Below are positions 16,133 through 24,984 of a DNA stretch of 34,531 nucleotides, piece by piece. The notes beneath the pieces were generated by a model that searched no databases, was not told where the DNA came from, and was given only the letters and a program-made list of their open reading frames with translations. The position numbers and the translations under genes were made by a program. The stretch lies in contig PMOL01000017.1 in assembly GCA_003162415.1 (NCBI GenBank), positions 1 to 34,531 of the forward strand. Direction: 5' to 3'. Within the stretch, counting starts at the first letter, position 1. Every line of letters begins with the position of its first letter. The DNA comes from Candidatus Dormiibacterota bacterium. GTDB lineage: Bacteria > Chloroflexota > Dormibacteria > Aeolococcales > Aeolococcaceae.

Positions 16133-16839
16133 GGCTCAGCTTCGAGATCGACCACCAGCGGGCTCTTCTCCACCCGCGTCTGGGCACCCGCGACGAGGTC
16201 GTCGTAGACGAGCTGGGACCAGGACTCCATGCTCAGGTAGTGGCGGCGCATCGACTCCAGCGAGAGCGACTCACCCTCGAGCTTCTCGACCTCGCGCACC
16301 TCGACGATGCCGCCTTCGGGCTCGACCAGGAAGACCAGGCCGAGATGCACGCGCGACACCGGGCTCGAGTCGTCGTTGAGCAGGGCGACGAGACTGGCAC
16401 GCGCCCGCGTGGGACAGCGGATCTCCTCGGCCCACTCGCGGCGCAGGCCGCCAACCACGGGGTCCTCACCCTCGCCGTCACCGGGGTTGACGTGTCCGCC
16501 GATCCCGAGGGAGTAGAGGTGATGAAGACGCTTCTCGCTCGATCGCCGCAGGCGGCGGGTGAGCAGGTACGTATCGTCGTCGGGATGGTGGACGACGCAG
16601 TACGGAATGATCTGCTGCAGCTCGGGATCGTCTTCGATCTCGGCGCGCGGGCGGTATTCGGAGGTCGCGTGGATGGTCCGGAGCACGCGCTCGAGGCCGC
16701 GCGCAACCAGGCCGTGCCACGCGCCATCCGGAAAGATGGTCGATCGCGGCACGCAGAGAACGTCCTCCGCCCCGTGCGCACGGCTTCGCCGCGGCACGAC
16801 GGCACGCGGACCAGCCACGCTTCTCGGCACCGGGCGCAT
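16129..16839 (-). CDS. Nudix hydrolase family protein
   Basis: 236 residues from ATG 16839, which has GGTGAAAG just upstream; GTG 16797 would remove 14 residues. The N-terminal part reads EDVLCVPRSTIFPDGAWHG and IEDDPELQQIIPYCVVHH. The Nudix region follows with GIGGHVNPGDGEG (112-124) and REWAEEI (134-140), where the Glu pair binds metal. It should hydrolyse a nucleoside-diphosphate-linked or phosphate-ester substrate, identity unknown. It is divergent from mutM with only 13 bases between the start codons, so both promoters must overlap coding DNA, or the shorter Nudix start is real. Confidence 0.85.
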   Translation of the reverse strand: MRPVPRSVAGPRAVVPRRSRAHGAEDVLCVPRSTIFPDGAWHGLVARGLERVLRTIHATSEYRPRAEIEDDPELQQIIPYCVVHHPDDDTYLLTRRLRRSSEKRLHHLYSLGIGGHVNPGDGEGEDPVVGGLRREWAEEIRCPTRARASLVALLNDDSSPVSRVHLGLVFLVEPEGGIVEVREVEKLEGESLSLESMRRHYLSMESWSQLVYDDLVAGAQTRVEKSPLVVDLEAEP

Positions 16840-16852
16840 TCTTTCACCCGCG

Positions 16853-17710
16853 ATGCCTGAGTTGCCCGAGGTCGAAGCGCTGTGCCGGTCATTTGACACG
16901 CGACTTCGGGGACGGGTCGTGTCCGGCGTGACCGTCCGTTCCGTGGCCGTGCTCAAGACGTTCGACCCGCCGGTGACCGCGCTCGAGGGCCTGGCCGTTG
17001 ACGGCTGTGTCCGCCGGGGGAAGTTCCTCGATTTCTCGATTCCGCCGCTGCACCTGGTCGTGCACCTCGCTCGCGGGGGCTGGATCAGGCTCCGCGACAA
17101 GCCCACCAACGCGCGTCCATCGCTGCGCGGCCCGCTGGCGGTGATCGTGACCCTCGAGGATGGCGGCAGCCTCGAGATCACCGAGCACGGCACCGACAAG
17201 CGTCTGGCGGTGTCGGTGGTGAGGGATCCCGGGGACGTCCACGGGATCGCGCGCCTCGGGATCGACGCGCTGGATCCCGAGCTGTCGCCCGCCACCCTCG
17301 GGGCGATCCTCCGCGATCAGCGGGGAACGCTCAAGAGCGTCCTCGCCGATCAGGCGGTCGTCGCCGGGATCGGCAATGCCTATTCGGACGAGATCCTCCA
17401 TGCCGCCCAGCTGTCCCCCTTTCGGCATGCCGGCGCTCTGGACGACGAGGAGCTCCAGCGGCTCGCCGCCGCGATTCGAGAGGTGCTGACCGCGGCGGTC
17501 GCGCTAGCCGTCGACTCCGACCCCGCGTCGCTCAAGGACGGGAAGCGGCAATCGATGCGGGTGCACGGCCGCACCGGCCTCCCCTGCCCGGTCTGCGGCG
17601 AAACCGTGCGCGAGGTGTCCCTGGCGTCGCGTTCGTTTCAGTACTGCCCGGAGTGTCAGACCGGCGGGCGCCTCTTCGCGGATCGGCGTCTGAGCCGCCT
17701 GCTGCGATGA
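16853..17710 (+). CDS. mutM: Fpg/Nei-family DNA glycosylase-AP lyase (MutM, second actinobacterial type)
   Basis: 285 residues from ATG 16853. The N-terminus MPELPEVEAL exposes catalytic Pro2 with Glu3. Lys57 in RRGKF is the conserved phosphate-contacting lysine. The helix-two-turn-helix has GIGNAYSDEIL, and the zinc finger CPVCG...QYCPECQ closes the protein with the Arg of SF-RQ type placement. The void-filling loop reads VHLARGGW rather than the MTG of true 8-oxoguanine Fpg, a form typical of the second Fpg/Nei paralogue of actinobacteria. It should excise oxidised bases and nick the abasic site. It overlaps the next gene by ATGA. Lesion preference cannot be read from sequence. Confidence 0.92.
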   Translation: MPELPEVEALCRSFDTRLRGRVVSGVTVRSVAVLKTFDPPVTALEGLAVDGCVRRGKFLDFSIPPLHLVVHLARGGWIRLRDKPTNARPSLRGPLAVIVTLEDGGSLEITEHGTDKRLAVSVVRDPGDVHGIARLGIDALDPELSPATLGAILRDQRGTLKSVLADQAVVAGIGNAYSDEILHAAQLSPFRHAGALDDEELQRLAAAIREVLTAAVALAVDSDPASLKDGKRQSMRVHGRTGLPCPVCGETVREVSLASRSFQYCPECQTGGRLFADRRLSRLLR

Positions 17711-18180
17711 GCGCCCTCGACACGCAGGACGCCGGCGCGACGGTCACCCCACTGGCGCTGGAGCGGGCACTCTGGGCGCTGCGCGCCTACGACACGACGG
17801 CGCTCGCCACCACCAGCGATGCGGGGCCGCACGTCGCCGGTGTCTTCTTCGCTCCGGAGCGCACCGACGACGGCATCCGGCTCCTCATCGCGACGCGGGG
17901 CGGCTCACGCCTGCATCGAGAGCTCGAGGCGGACTCTCGGGTCGCGTTCATGTGCTCGCCGGGCAACGCGTCACGATGGATCCAGGGTGGCGGCATCGCC
18001 ACCGTGGTCCAGGACCCGCGGATGCGCGTCGAGGTGGCGAGGCGCCTGATCGAGCATGCTGCCGGCGCGCAGGCGTATCTCGAGGGTCCGGAGGTGCTCC
18101 CGGTCACGATCGCCGTGAGCTGGCTGAAGGTCGTCGAGGTCCGCGACGGCCCGCATCTCCTGGTTCGCTTCGACCCCTGA
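17707..18180 (+). CDS. Pyridoxamine-5'-phosphate-oxidase-like flavin-binding protein
   Basis: 157 residues from ATG 17707, coupled to mutM by an ATGA overlap. The split-barrel fold is seen in ALATTSDAGPHVAGVFFAPE (first strand pair), RLLIATRGGSRLHRELEADSRVAF (flavin phosphate contacts, the K/H-xxNL-like turn) and TIAVSWLKVVEV at the end. The family binds FMN or F420 and reduces varied substrates, and this member is too divergent to assign one. It lacks the C-terminal part of true PdxH. Its stop lies 3 bases from the convergent aroA stop. Confidence 0.8.
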   Translation: MSALDTQDAGATVTPLALERALWALRAYDTTALATTSDAGPHVAGVFFAPERTDDGIRLLIATRGGSRLHRELEADSRVAFMCSPGNASRWIQGGGIATVVQDPRMRVEVARRLIEHAAGAQAYLEGPEVLPVTIAVSWLKVVEVRDGPHLLVRFDP

Positions 18181-18183
18181 GGC

Positions 18184-19485
18184 TCAGGAAGCCAGCAGTT
18201 TCCGCAGGTCGGCGAAGAAACCGGGGTAGGACACCGCAGCGGTCTCCGCACCCTCGATGACCGACTCGCCATCGCCGGCCGGCACCAGCGCTGCGGCGAT
18301 CGCCCAGGCCATGGCGAAACGGTGATCGCCCTCCGCGTCGAGCCGAGCCGGGCGCAGCCGCACCGGGCCGTGGATGGTGAGCGTCTCAGCGCTGCTGTCG
18401 CACGGCACGCCGAGGAGCCGCAGACCGGTCTCGAGCGTGGCGATGCGATCGGACTCCTTGTTGCGCAGCTCGCCGGCATCACGGATCTCGGTGTCGCCAT
18501 CGGCCTGGCTTGCGAGCACCGCGATGATCGGCAGCTCGTCGATGCACCGCACCGTGAGCGACCCTGAGATCGTGACGCCGCGGAGGTGGGTCCCTCGGAC
18601 CTCCACGTCGCCGGCGGGCTCCACACCGCCTGCGGGGTCGCCTTCCTCCACATGAACTCCCGCGCCCATCGCCTGCAGCACCTCGAGGATGCCGATGCGT
18701 CCTGGGTTCAGGCCGAGGCCGGGACACCGCACCCGCCAGCCCGGGCGTGAGGCGGCAAGGGCGAGGAAGAAAGCGGCCGAGCCGAGATCTCCTGGAACGC
18801 GCAGCCCGAAGGGCTCGAGCGGCCCTGGATGCACGGTCACCTCAGCGCCATTCGACACGACCTCTACTCCGCACATGCGCAGCATCCGCTCGGTGTGATC
18901 GCGAGTCGGAATCGGTTCGACGACCGTCGTGAGTCCCGCAGCAGAGAGTCCCGCAAGCAGGATCGCCGATTTCACCTGCGCGCTCGCCACCGGCGGTCGC
19001 CAGGTCAAACCTTCGAGGACCTCCGTGCCATGCACGCGAAGCGGCGCGGTTCCCTGCGGTGAAGCCTCGATCTCGGCCCCCATCGCGCGCAGCGGATCGA
19101 CCACCCGCGACATCGGGCGCCGCCGCAGTGACGAATCGCCGTCGAGCGTCGCCTCGATGTCGTTGCCGGCAAGTACCCCCGCGAGCAGCCTCATGGTGGT
19201 CCCCGAGTTGGCGCAGTCGAGCACACCGTCAGGAGCGCGCAACCGGCCGACGCCGTTGCCGTCGAGCGCGTAGCGAGCCGGTGGAAAATCGCGCACCCAC
19301 ACGCCGCAGGCGCGAAGGCACGCGGCGGTGGCGAGCACGTCGGCCGCCGGGGATGCGTTGCCGATGTACGTCCGCCCCCTGGCCATGGCGCCGAGGATGA
19401 GGGCACGATGGCTGATCGACTTGTCTCCAGGGACATTGACCTCACCGTCGACACGGCCCGCGGGCGCGACGCTTTCCCGGGTCAC
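18184..19485 (-). CDS. aroA: 5-enolpyruvylshikimate-3-phosphate synthase, class II-like
   Basis: 433 residues from GTG 19485, overlapping trpA in GTGA. N-terminal VPGDKSISHRALILGA binds PEP and shikimate-3-phosphate. CANSGTTMRLLAGVLAG, SAQVKSAILLAGL, TRDHTERML, GDLGSAAFFLALAA and ELRNKESDRI follow in order. It joins shikimate-3-phosphate and PEP in the shikimate pathway. GDKS (20-23), SAQVK (168-172) and RDHTE (195-199) fit the class II pattern of glyphosate-tolerant enzymes. The fourth motif is NPGR (260-263) instead of N-x-T-R, and Leu100 stands where E. coli has Pro101. Tolerance is inferred, not shown. It is the last gene of the trp-aro series. Confidence 0.95.
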   Translation of the reverse strand: MTRESVAPAGRVDGEVNVPGDKSISHRALILGAMARGRTYIGNASPAADVLATAACLRACGVWVRDFPPARYALDGNGVGRLRAPDGVLDCANSGTTMRLLAGVLAGNDIEATLDGDSSLRRRPMSRVVDPLRAMGAEIEASPQGTAPLRVHGTEVLEGLTWRPPVASAQVKSAILLAGLSAAGLTTVVEPIPTRDHTERMLRMCGVEVVSNGAEVTVHPGPLEPFGLRVPGDLGSAAFFLALAASRPGWRVRCPGLGLNPGRIGILEVLQAMGAGVHVEEGDPAGGVEPAGDVEVRGTHLRGVTISGSLTVRCIDELPIIAVLASQADGDTEIRDAGELRNKESDRIATLETGLRLLGVPCDSSAETLTIHGPVRLRPARLDAEGDHRFAMAWAIAAALVPAGDGESVIEGAETAAVSYPGFFADLRKLLAS

Positions 19486-20303
19486 CCGGCTCGCGCCGCC
19501 TCGTTGCCGATCATCGCGTTGAGGAATGCCTCCGCAACGGCGACCGCGTTGCCGGGATCTTCACCGACGCGATCGAGCAGCGCGGAGCCGACCACCGCAG
19601 CCTCGGCGTGACCGCGCAGCGCAAGCAGGTGCTCGTGCGTCGCGAGTCCGAATCCGAGCGCACGCGGAAGCGGTGTCAGACGGCGCACCGATTCGAGCAC
19701 CGTGATCGCGTCGTCGGCGACCGTACGCCGAGCGCCGGTCACGCCGGTGACGCCGACGCAATACACGAATCCCGCGGCCGTCGCACAGATGCGTGCGCGC
19801 CGGTCCGGGGTGGTTGTGGGTGCGACCAGGGGGATCACCGCGACGCCCGCGGCCTGCATCGCGTGGCGCATGCCCGCCGCCTCGTCGAGCGGAAGATCCG
19901 GAAAGATCGCGCCGTCGATGCCTGCCGCCGACGTGGCACGGGCGAAGGCGTCGATGCCGAAGCTGAGCACCGGGTTCACGTACGTCATCACCGCGAGCGG
20001 AAGGGTCAAGCCAGCGCTCCGCGCGTCGCGCACCTGGTCGAGGGCCTTGGCCAGGGTCATCCCGTTACCGAGGGCGACCTGGCCGGTGCGCTGGATGGTC
20101 GGCCCGTCGGCGAGCGGATCGCTGAACGGAATGCCGACCTCGGCAGCGATGCAGCCGGTGCGCTGCGCGCACATCAACAGCGCACCAAGACTTTCGTGAC
20201 GGGGATATCCGGCGGTGAAGTATGGGATGAGCCCCGGCAGCGCTCCGGGCGCCCTCGCTGCGAATGCGCGGGTGAAGCGCGTTTCCGGGGGCGGCGCGCT
20301 CAT
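19482..20303 (-). CDS. trpA: Tryptophan synthase alpha chain
   Basis: 273 residues forming a TIM barrel. Active-site text is [17 protein letters not shown] (catalytic Glu in EVGIPFSDP) and [10 protein letters not shown] (catalytic Asp). [14 protein letters not shown] forms loop 6, and GFGLATHEH and [10 protein letters not shown] make the phosphate site. It cleaves indole-3-glycerol phosphate and passes indole through a tunnel to TrpB. The usual phosphate-site GFGI is GFGL here. ATG 20303 overlaps trpB by 4 bases, consistent with 1:1 subunit synthesis. Confidence 0.97.
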   Translation of the reverse strand: MSAPPPETRFTRAFAARAPGALPGLIPYFTAGYPRHESLGALLMCAQRTGCIAAEVGIPFSDPLADGPTIQRTGQVALGNGMTLAKALDQVRDARSAGLTLPLAVMTYVNPVLSFGIDAFARATSAAGIDGAIFPDLPLDEAAGMRHAMQAAGVAVIPLVAPTTTPDRRARICATAAGFVYCVGVTGVTGARRTVADDAITVLESVRRLTPLPRALGFGLATHEHLLALRGHAEAAVVGSALLDRVGEDPGNAVAVAEAFLNAMIGNEAARAG

Positions 20304-21478
20304 GCGCTGTCGAACTCGCGCACCGTGTCGACATCCTTGTCCCCACGGCCGCTGAGGCAGATGAGCACGGCCTCCTCGGCGGGCCGCCCGCGAGCCAGTC
20401 GTGCGGCGACGTGCACCGCATGCGACGACTCGAGCGCCGGAATGATGCCCTCGAGGAGGCAGAGCTCGTGAAAGGCGGCGAGCGCCTCGGAGTCTGTCGC
20501 GGAAACGTATTCGACACGGCCGCTGTCCCGGAGCGCGCTGTGCTCAGGGCCGACCCCCGGGTAGTCGAGGCCCGCGCTGATCGAATGCGTGGCGAGGACC
20601 TGCCCGTCAGCATCCTGCATCAGGTAGCTCAGGGCACCGTGGAGCACTCCGGGGCGTCCGCGCGAGAGCGGGGCGGCATGCTCGCCGCTGTCGAGCCCGC
20701 GTCCGGCGGCCTCGACTCCCACAAGGCGAACGTCGTCGTCGAGGAACGCGGCGAAGATACCGATTGCATTGCTGCCTCCTCCGACGCAGGCGACAACCGT
20801 GGACGGCAGCCGCCCAAGACGCGTCAGCATCTGCGCACGCGCCTCGTCGCCGATGACACGCTGCAGCTGCCGCACCAGCGACGGGTACGGATGCGGACCG
20901 ACGGCGCTCCCGATGACGTAGTGGGTCGCACGAACATTGGCGACCCAGTCACGGATCGCTTCGTTGGTCGCGTCCTTGAGCGTCGCCGAGCCACTGTCGA
21001 CGGGCACCACCTCGGCGCCGAGCAGTCCCATCTTGTAGACGTTGAGCGACTGACGGCGCATGTCCTCGCGGCCCATGTACACGACGCACTCGAGGCCAAG
21101 CGCAGCGCATGCGGTCGCCGTGGCGACTCCGTGTTGCCCCGCACCCGTCTCGGCGATGATCCGGCTCTTCCCCATGCGATGTGCGAGCAACACCTGGCCG
21201 AGAGCGTTGTTCAACTTGTGCGCCCCGGTATGGAGCAGGTCTTCGCGTTTGAGCCAGACCTGGGCGCCCGGGTGCGCATCGCCGAGGCGGCGCGCGTGCG
21301 TCACCGGTGTAGGGCGGCCGGCGTAATCGGCGAGCCAGCGATCCAGGTCGGCGATGAACGCCGCATCGGCGAGAGCCGCGTCGATTTCAGCCTCGAGCTC
21401 CTCGAGCGCCGGCACCAGCGTCTCGGGAACGTAGGCGCCGCCGTAACCATCGAACCGGCCCTGCGGGAGTGCACTCAT
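20300..21478 (-). CDS. trpB: Tryptophan synthase beta chain
   Basis: The open frame runs up to 21919, but ATG 21478 overlaps the trpF stop (ATGA) and gives the typical N-terminus [20 protein letters not shown]; the product is 392 residues. The PLP lysine is in [32 protein letters not shown] and the phosphate-binding [10 protein letters not shown] follow, then [11 protein letters not shown] and ESSHAV with a C-terminal LSGRGDKD. It condenses indole with serine to tryptophan. The sequence is of the standard TrpB1 type that pairs with TrpA. Confidence 0.98.
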   Translation of the reverse strand: MSALPQGRFDGYGGAYVPETLVPALEELEAEIDAALADAAFIADLDRWLADYAGRPTPVTHARRLGDAHPGAQVWLKREDLLHTGAHKLNNALGQVLLAHRMGKSRIIAETGAGQHGVATATACAALGLECVVYMGREDMRRQSLNVYKMGLLGAEVVPVDSGSATLKDATNEAIRDWVANVRATHYVIGSAVGPHPYPSLVRQLQRVIGDEARAQMLTRLGRLPSTVVACVGGGSNAIGIFAAFLDDDVRLVGVEAAGRGLDSGEHAAPLSRGRPGVLHGALSYLMQDADGQVLATHSISAGLDYPGVGPEHSALRDSGRVEYVSATDSEALAAFHELCLLEGIIPALESSHAVHVAARLARGRPAEEAVLICLSGRGDKDVDTVREFDSA

Positions 21479-22116
21479 CGGCGGTCGACCATCAGGCTCG
21501 CCGCAGCGGCTCGCGCGGCGAGCACGAAGCTGCGCACCAGGTCGGGATCCTTCTCTCCCGGGGAGCGCTCGAGCCGGCTGGATGCGTCGACGCCGGCGGG
21601 GCGGACGGTGGTGATCGCTTCGGCGACGTCGTCGGCTCCGAGACCGCCGGCAAGCAGGATCTGGCGATGCCGTGCGATGTCCGCCGCCCAGGCCAGCGGA
21701 ACCCGGTGGCCGGTTCCGCCGGGGAGCGCCCCAGGGTCCGGCAACCCGTCCAGCATCACGAGCGTGTCCGGCGGCCAGTCGATGGTGCTCGCCGTGGCGC
21801 GATCCCCGACGTTGAAGACAGGAATGACAGGAACCGTACATGCAGTCACCAGGCTCCGCTCGAAGTCGCCGTGCACCTGGACGGCGGCAAGGCTGTAGCG
21901 AGACGCCGCTTCGTCGCACTCCGCGGCGCTGGGTGCGACGAAGACGCCCACCAGGTCAGCCCGCCCCCCGACCGCGCGCACCACCCTCAGCGCGCCGGCG
22001 TCATCGACCCAGCGCGAACTTTTCGGGACCAGCATCAGGCCGATCCAGTCCGCCCCCGCATCGATCGCAGCGTCCGCGACGTCTGGATCGCGGACACCGC
22101 AGACCTTGACGATCAC
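21475..22116 (-). CDS. trpF: Phosphoribosylanthranilate isomerase
   Basis: 213 residues from GTG 22116, which overlaps the trpC stop (GTGA). Catalytic Cys is in VKVCGVRDP at the N-terminus. Catalytic Asp lies in [10 protein letters not shown], followed by the phosphate-loop [12 protein letters not shown] and [12 protein letters not shown]. The next motif, usually VDVSSGVE, reads VDASSRLE, so Arg replaces the conserved Gly, and the early SPR motif is SSR. It performs the Amadori rearrangement before TrpC. Both changes lie near the phosphate-binding end of the barrel; they look like drift in an otherwise complete enzyme. Confidence 0.95.
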   Translation of the reverse strand: MIVKVCGVRDPDVADAAIDAGADWIGLMLVPKSSRWVDDAGALRVVRAVGGRADLVGVFVAPSAAECDEAASRYSLAAVQVHGDFERSLVTACTVPVIPVFNVGDRATASTIDWPPDTLVMLDGLPDPGALPGGTGHRVPLAWAADIARHRQILLAGGLGADDVAEAITTVRPAGVDASSRLERSPGEKDPDLVRSFVLAARAAAASLMVDRR

Positions 22117-22910
22117 GACGTCCACGCCGCGCGAGCCGCCGCGACCATCGCGCTGCACAAGGCTTCTGGTGATCGCGCGCGCATGAGCACCTCGCCGACG
22201 AGCACCGCATCGGCGCCCTCGTCGATCAGGCGCGTCACGTCGTCCGGGCTGCGCACCCCCGATTCAGCGATGCAGACCACGTCATCGGAGACCGTCTGAC
22301 GCACTCGAGCGAAGGTCGAGAGGTCGGTGGCGAGCGTTTGCAGGTTGCGGTTGTTGATGCCGATGCAGTCTGCTCCGGCGGCGACAGCCACTCTGGCTTC
22401 ATCGACGTCGTGGACCTCGACGATCGCCTGCGCGCCGCTGCGCGCCACTCCCGCAAGGCACTGATCGAGCGCATCGGCGTCAAGCATCGCGACGATCAGG
22501 AGCACCCAATCCGCACCGGCCACGCGCGCCTCGGCGATCTGCACAGGGTCGAGCGTGAAGTCCTTGCGCAGCAAGGGGATATCGACAGCCACACGAACCT
22601 GGGCGAGATCGTCGAGCGAGCCTCCGAAGCCGGGCCCGTCGGTCAGCACCGAGATGGCGGCGACTCCCCACGCGGCGTAGTCCCTCGCGAGCATGACCGG
22701 GTCGAGCTCGGGCCGGAGCAGACCGCCGCTCGGTGAGCGCCGCTTCATCTCGGCGATGAGGGTGCCACCGCGCAGCGCCTCCACGATGCCACGGGCACGC
22801 GGCATCGACTCGGCTTTGGCCCAGAGCGCGGCCTCGGCACAGCGGAGCTGGTCGACCTCGCCGCGTTTTCTCAGCGCGATGGCGTCGAGCGCGCCGCCTG
22901 CCGAGCTCAT
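22113..22910 (-). CDS. trpC: Indole-3-glycerol-phosphate synthase
   Basis: 265 residues from ATG 22910, overlapping trpG in ATGA. Catalytic motifs are LIAEMKRRSPSGGLL (Glu, Lys and the SPS phosphate loop), ISVLTDGPGFGGSLDDL, PLLRKDFTLDPVQI (Lys of the second catalytic pair), IGINNRNLQTLATDL and CIAESGVRSPDDV. The C-terminal ADAVLVGEVLMR completes the phosphate site. It closes the indole ring from CdRP. The usual EFGGS is GFGGS here, with the first residue changed. Confidence 0.97.
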   Translation of the reverse strand: MSSAGGALDAIALRKRGEVDQLRCAEAALWAKAESMPRARGIVEALRGGTLIAEMKRRSPSGGLLRPELDPVMLARDYAAWGVAAISVLTDGPGFGGSLDDLAQVRVAVDIPLLRKDFTLDPVQIAEARVAGADWVLLIVAMLDADALDQCLAGVARSGAQAIVEVHDVDEARVAVAAGADCIGINNRNLQTLATDLSTFARVRQTVSDDVVCIAESGVRSPDDVTRLIDEGADAVLVGEVLMRARSPEALCSAMVAAARAAWTS

Positions 22911-23506
22911 ACGCCGACCCCGACGGCGACGCCCGCCGTGTCCAAGAAGTTGCGCAGCAGCGCGTGTCCTGATGGGGTACCCACCGACTCCGGGTGAAAC
23001 TGCACGCCCTCGACGGGAAAGGTCCGGTGACGCATGGCCATGATCAGCCCATCGTCGCTCCAGGCGGTTGCCTCGAGGGAGTCGGGGAATCCGCCGGCCG
23101 TCACCACGAGCGAGTGGTAACGCGTCGCCATGAACGGATCGTCGAGGCCGCGGAGCACCCCGGCGCCGCCGTGGTGCACCGGGCCGACCTTCCCGTGGAC
23201 GACAGCCGGTGCGCGCGCCACCCTGGCGCCGTACGCAACCCCGATCGCCTGGTGACCGAGGCAGACGCCGAGCATCGGCACCGAGCTTCCGAGCTCGCGG
23301 ACCAGGTCGACACAGATACCCGCATCCTCGGGCGTCCGAGGCCCCGGCGACATCACGATGGCGGCGGGATTCGACCGAGCGATGTCGGCGATCGACAGCG
23401 CGTCATTGCGTTCGACGGCCACCGTCGCACCCAGCTCGCGCAGGTACTGCACGAGGTTGAACGTGAAGGAGTCGTAGTTGTCGATAACCAGCACCTGACC
23501 GGTCAA
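22907..23506 (-). CDS. trpG: Anthranilate synthase component II, glutamine amidotransferase
   Basis: 199 residues from TTG 23506, which overlaps the trpE stop in TTGA like the other junctions of this operon; GTG 23494 (VLVIDNYDSF) is the alternative. It is a class I glutamine amidotransferase. IDNYDSFTFNLVQYL opens it, SPGPRTPEDAGI forms the oxyanion side, the nucleophile Cys is in LGVCLGHQAIG, and His-Glu are in GVQFHPES. It supplies ammonia to TrpE. It could also serve PabB if the organism lacks a separate PabA, which cannot be judged from this window. Confidence 0.96.
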   Translation of the reverse strand: MTGQVLVIDNYDSFTFNLVQYLRELGATVAVERNDALSIADIARSNPAAIVMSPGPRTPEDAGICVDLVRELGSSVPMLGVCLGHQAIGVAYGARVARAPAVVHGKVGPVHHGGAGVLRGLDDPFMATRYHSLVVTAGGFPDSLEATAWSDDGLIMAMRHRTFPVEGVQFHPESVGTPSGHALLRNFLDTAGVAVGVGV

Positions 23507-24963
23507 CGTCGCGCCCACGCGTTCGCCTCCTCCACCGCAAGGATCTGCGCCGCGACCTTGTTGTCGATCTCCACGGTCTCCTCGCGGACCGATGAGTCGG
23601 CGACGATGCCGGCCGCTGCCTGCACGTATGCGACTCCGTTGCGGACCACGATGGTGCGGAGAGCGATCGCGGTGTCGAGGTCGCCACCGTATCCGACGTA
23701 ACCGATCGCACCGGCATACGGCCCCCGCACCTCCGGCTCGAGCTCGGCGATGATCTCCATCGCGCGAATCTTCGGCGCTCCGGTCACCGTTCCGGCGGGA
23801 AAGCACGAGCGGAGCGCATCGAGCGAATCGCGACCGGCGTCGAGCGTTCCCTCGATGCTGCTCACCAGGTGCATCACGTGCGAGTAGCGCTCCACCTCCA
23901 TGTGCTGGGTGACGCGCACGCTGCCGGTGGCGCACACGCGACCAAGGTCGTTGCGCCCGAGGTCGATGAGCATGAGGTGCTCGGCGGCCTCCTTCTCGCT
24001 GGCGCGAAGCTCGCGCTCCATGCGCTCGTCATCCTCAGCGGTACGGCCGCGCCGGCGGGTCCCCGCGATGGGGTGGTAGCGGACACTCTCGCCGGTGACC
24101 TGCACGAGCATCTCGGGCGAGGCGCCGACCAACGTGCACTCGGGGGTGGCGATGTAGATCATGTACGGGCTCGGGTTGATGGCCCGGAGCGCGACGTAGA
24201 CGTCGAATGGATCCGCCCGGAGTGGTACGGCGAATCGCCTCGACACCTGGACCTGGAAGATGTCGCCCGCGACGATGTAATCGAGCGCACGCCTCACCCG
24301 CTCCTGGAACTCGTCCCGGGAGAGATTGGACTCGTGGTCGTGGGCGGCGACGTCGACGGGAAGCCCCGTCAACGGAGCCACCGGCTCCGGGGTCGCCGAG
24401 CAGATGGCGTCACGCAGGGTGTCGATGCGCGAGAGCGCCCGGGCATACGCCGGGTCCAGTCCTGCCCGGTCTTCGCGATGTACGCAACTGGAGAGCAGCA
24501 GACGGTGCTGTGCATGATCGAAGACCGCGACGGTGTCGAAGATGCCGAACCACTGGTGCGGGAGTTGGAACGGATCGCGAGCCGCCTCGGGCAGGCGCTC
24601 GTAGCGGCCGGCGGCCTCGTAGGTGAGGAAGCCGACGGCGCCGCCGAGCAGCGGCGCGGCCAAGCCGGGTGCGCACGCCGCGCCGATCGATGCCACGTCG
24701 CTCTCGAGCAGGGTGAGCGGATCCTCATCTCCGCCGTTGTCGCTGATCACCCGCGATGGACGGTGACCGAGCATCGACCAGCGAGCCACGGCCCCGCTGC
24801 CTTCGACCGACTCGAGCAGGAAGCAACTCGCATCGGTGCCGAGCGCCCGCATCGCCGCAACCGGCGTCGCATCGCCGATCGGCAGCTCGAGGACCACTGC
24901 GACGACGTCGTGGTCAGTGAGGCGGCGCCGCGTCTCCTCGAGGCCGGGAAGCGGCCGGCTCAT
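23503..24963 (-). CDS. trpE: Anthranilate synthase component I
   Basis: 486 residues from ATG 24963; an in-frame GTG lies 9 bases upstream. The N-terminal feedback site has FLLESVEG (the LLES motif that binds tryptophan). The chorismate-binding half has PSPYMIYI, GASPEMLVQV, YHPIAGTRRRGRT, HLMLIDLGRNDLGRV and PAGTVTGAPKIRAMEII, with RTIVVRNGVAYVQAAAGIV at the end. It converts chorismate to anthranilate with ammonia from TrpG. The LLES site predicts tryptophan feedback inhibition. It follows the aminotransferase gene by about 20 bases. I see no obvious trp leader peptide or attenuator in that small gap. Confidence 0.97.
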   Translation of the reverse strand: MSRPLPGLEETRRRLTDHDVVAVVLELPIGDATPVAAMRALGTDASCFLLESVEGSGAVARWSMLGHRPSRVISDNGGDEDPLTLLESDVASIGAACAPGLAAPLLGGAVGFLTYEAAGRYERLPEAARDPFQLPHQWFGIFDTVAVFDHAQHRLLLSSCVHREDRAGLDPAYARALSRIDTLRDAICSATPEPVAPLTGLPVDVAAHDHESNLSRDEFQERVRRALDYIVAGDIFQVQVSRRFAVPLRADPFDVYVALRAINPSPYMIYIATPECTLVGASPEMLVQVTGESVRYHPIAGTRRRGRTAEDDERMERELRASEKEAAEHLMLIDLGRNDLGRVCATGSVRVTQHMEVERYSHVMHLVSSIEGTLDAGRDSLDALRSCFPAGTVTGAPKIRAMEIIAELEPEVRGPYAGAIGYVGYGGDLDTAIALRTIVVRNGVAYVQAAAGIVADSSVREETVEIDNKVAAQILAVEEANAWARR

Positions 24964-24984
24964 CGGTCGCACACCATGGAGGCG

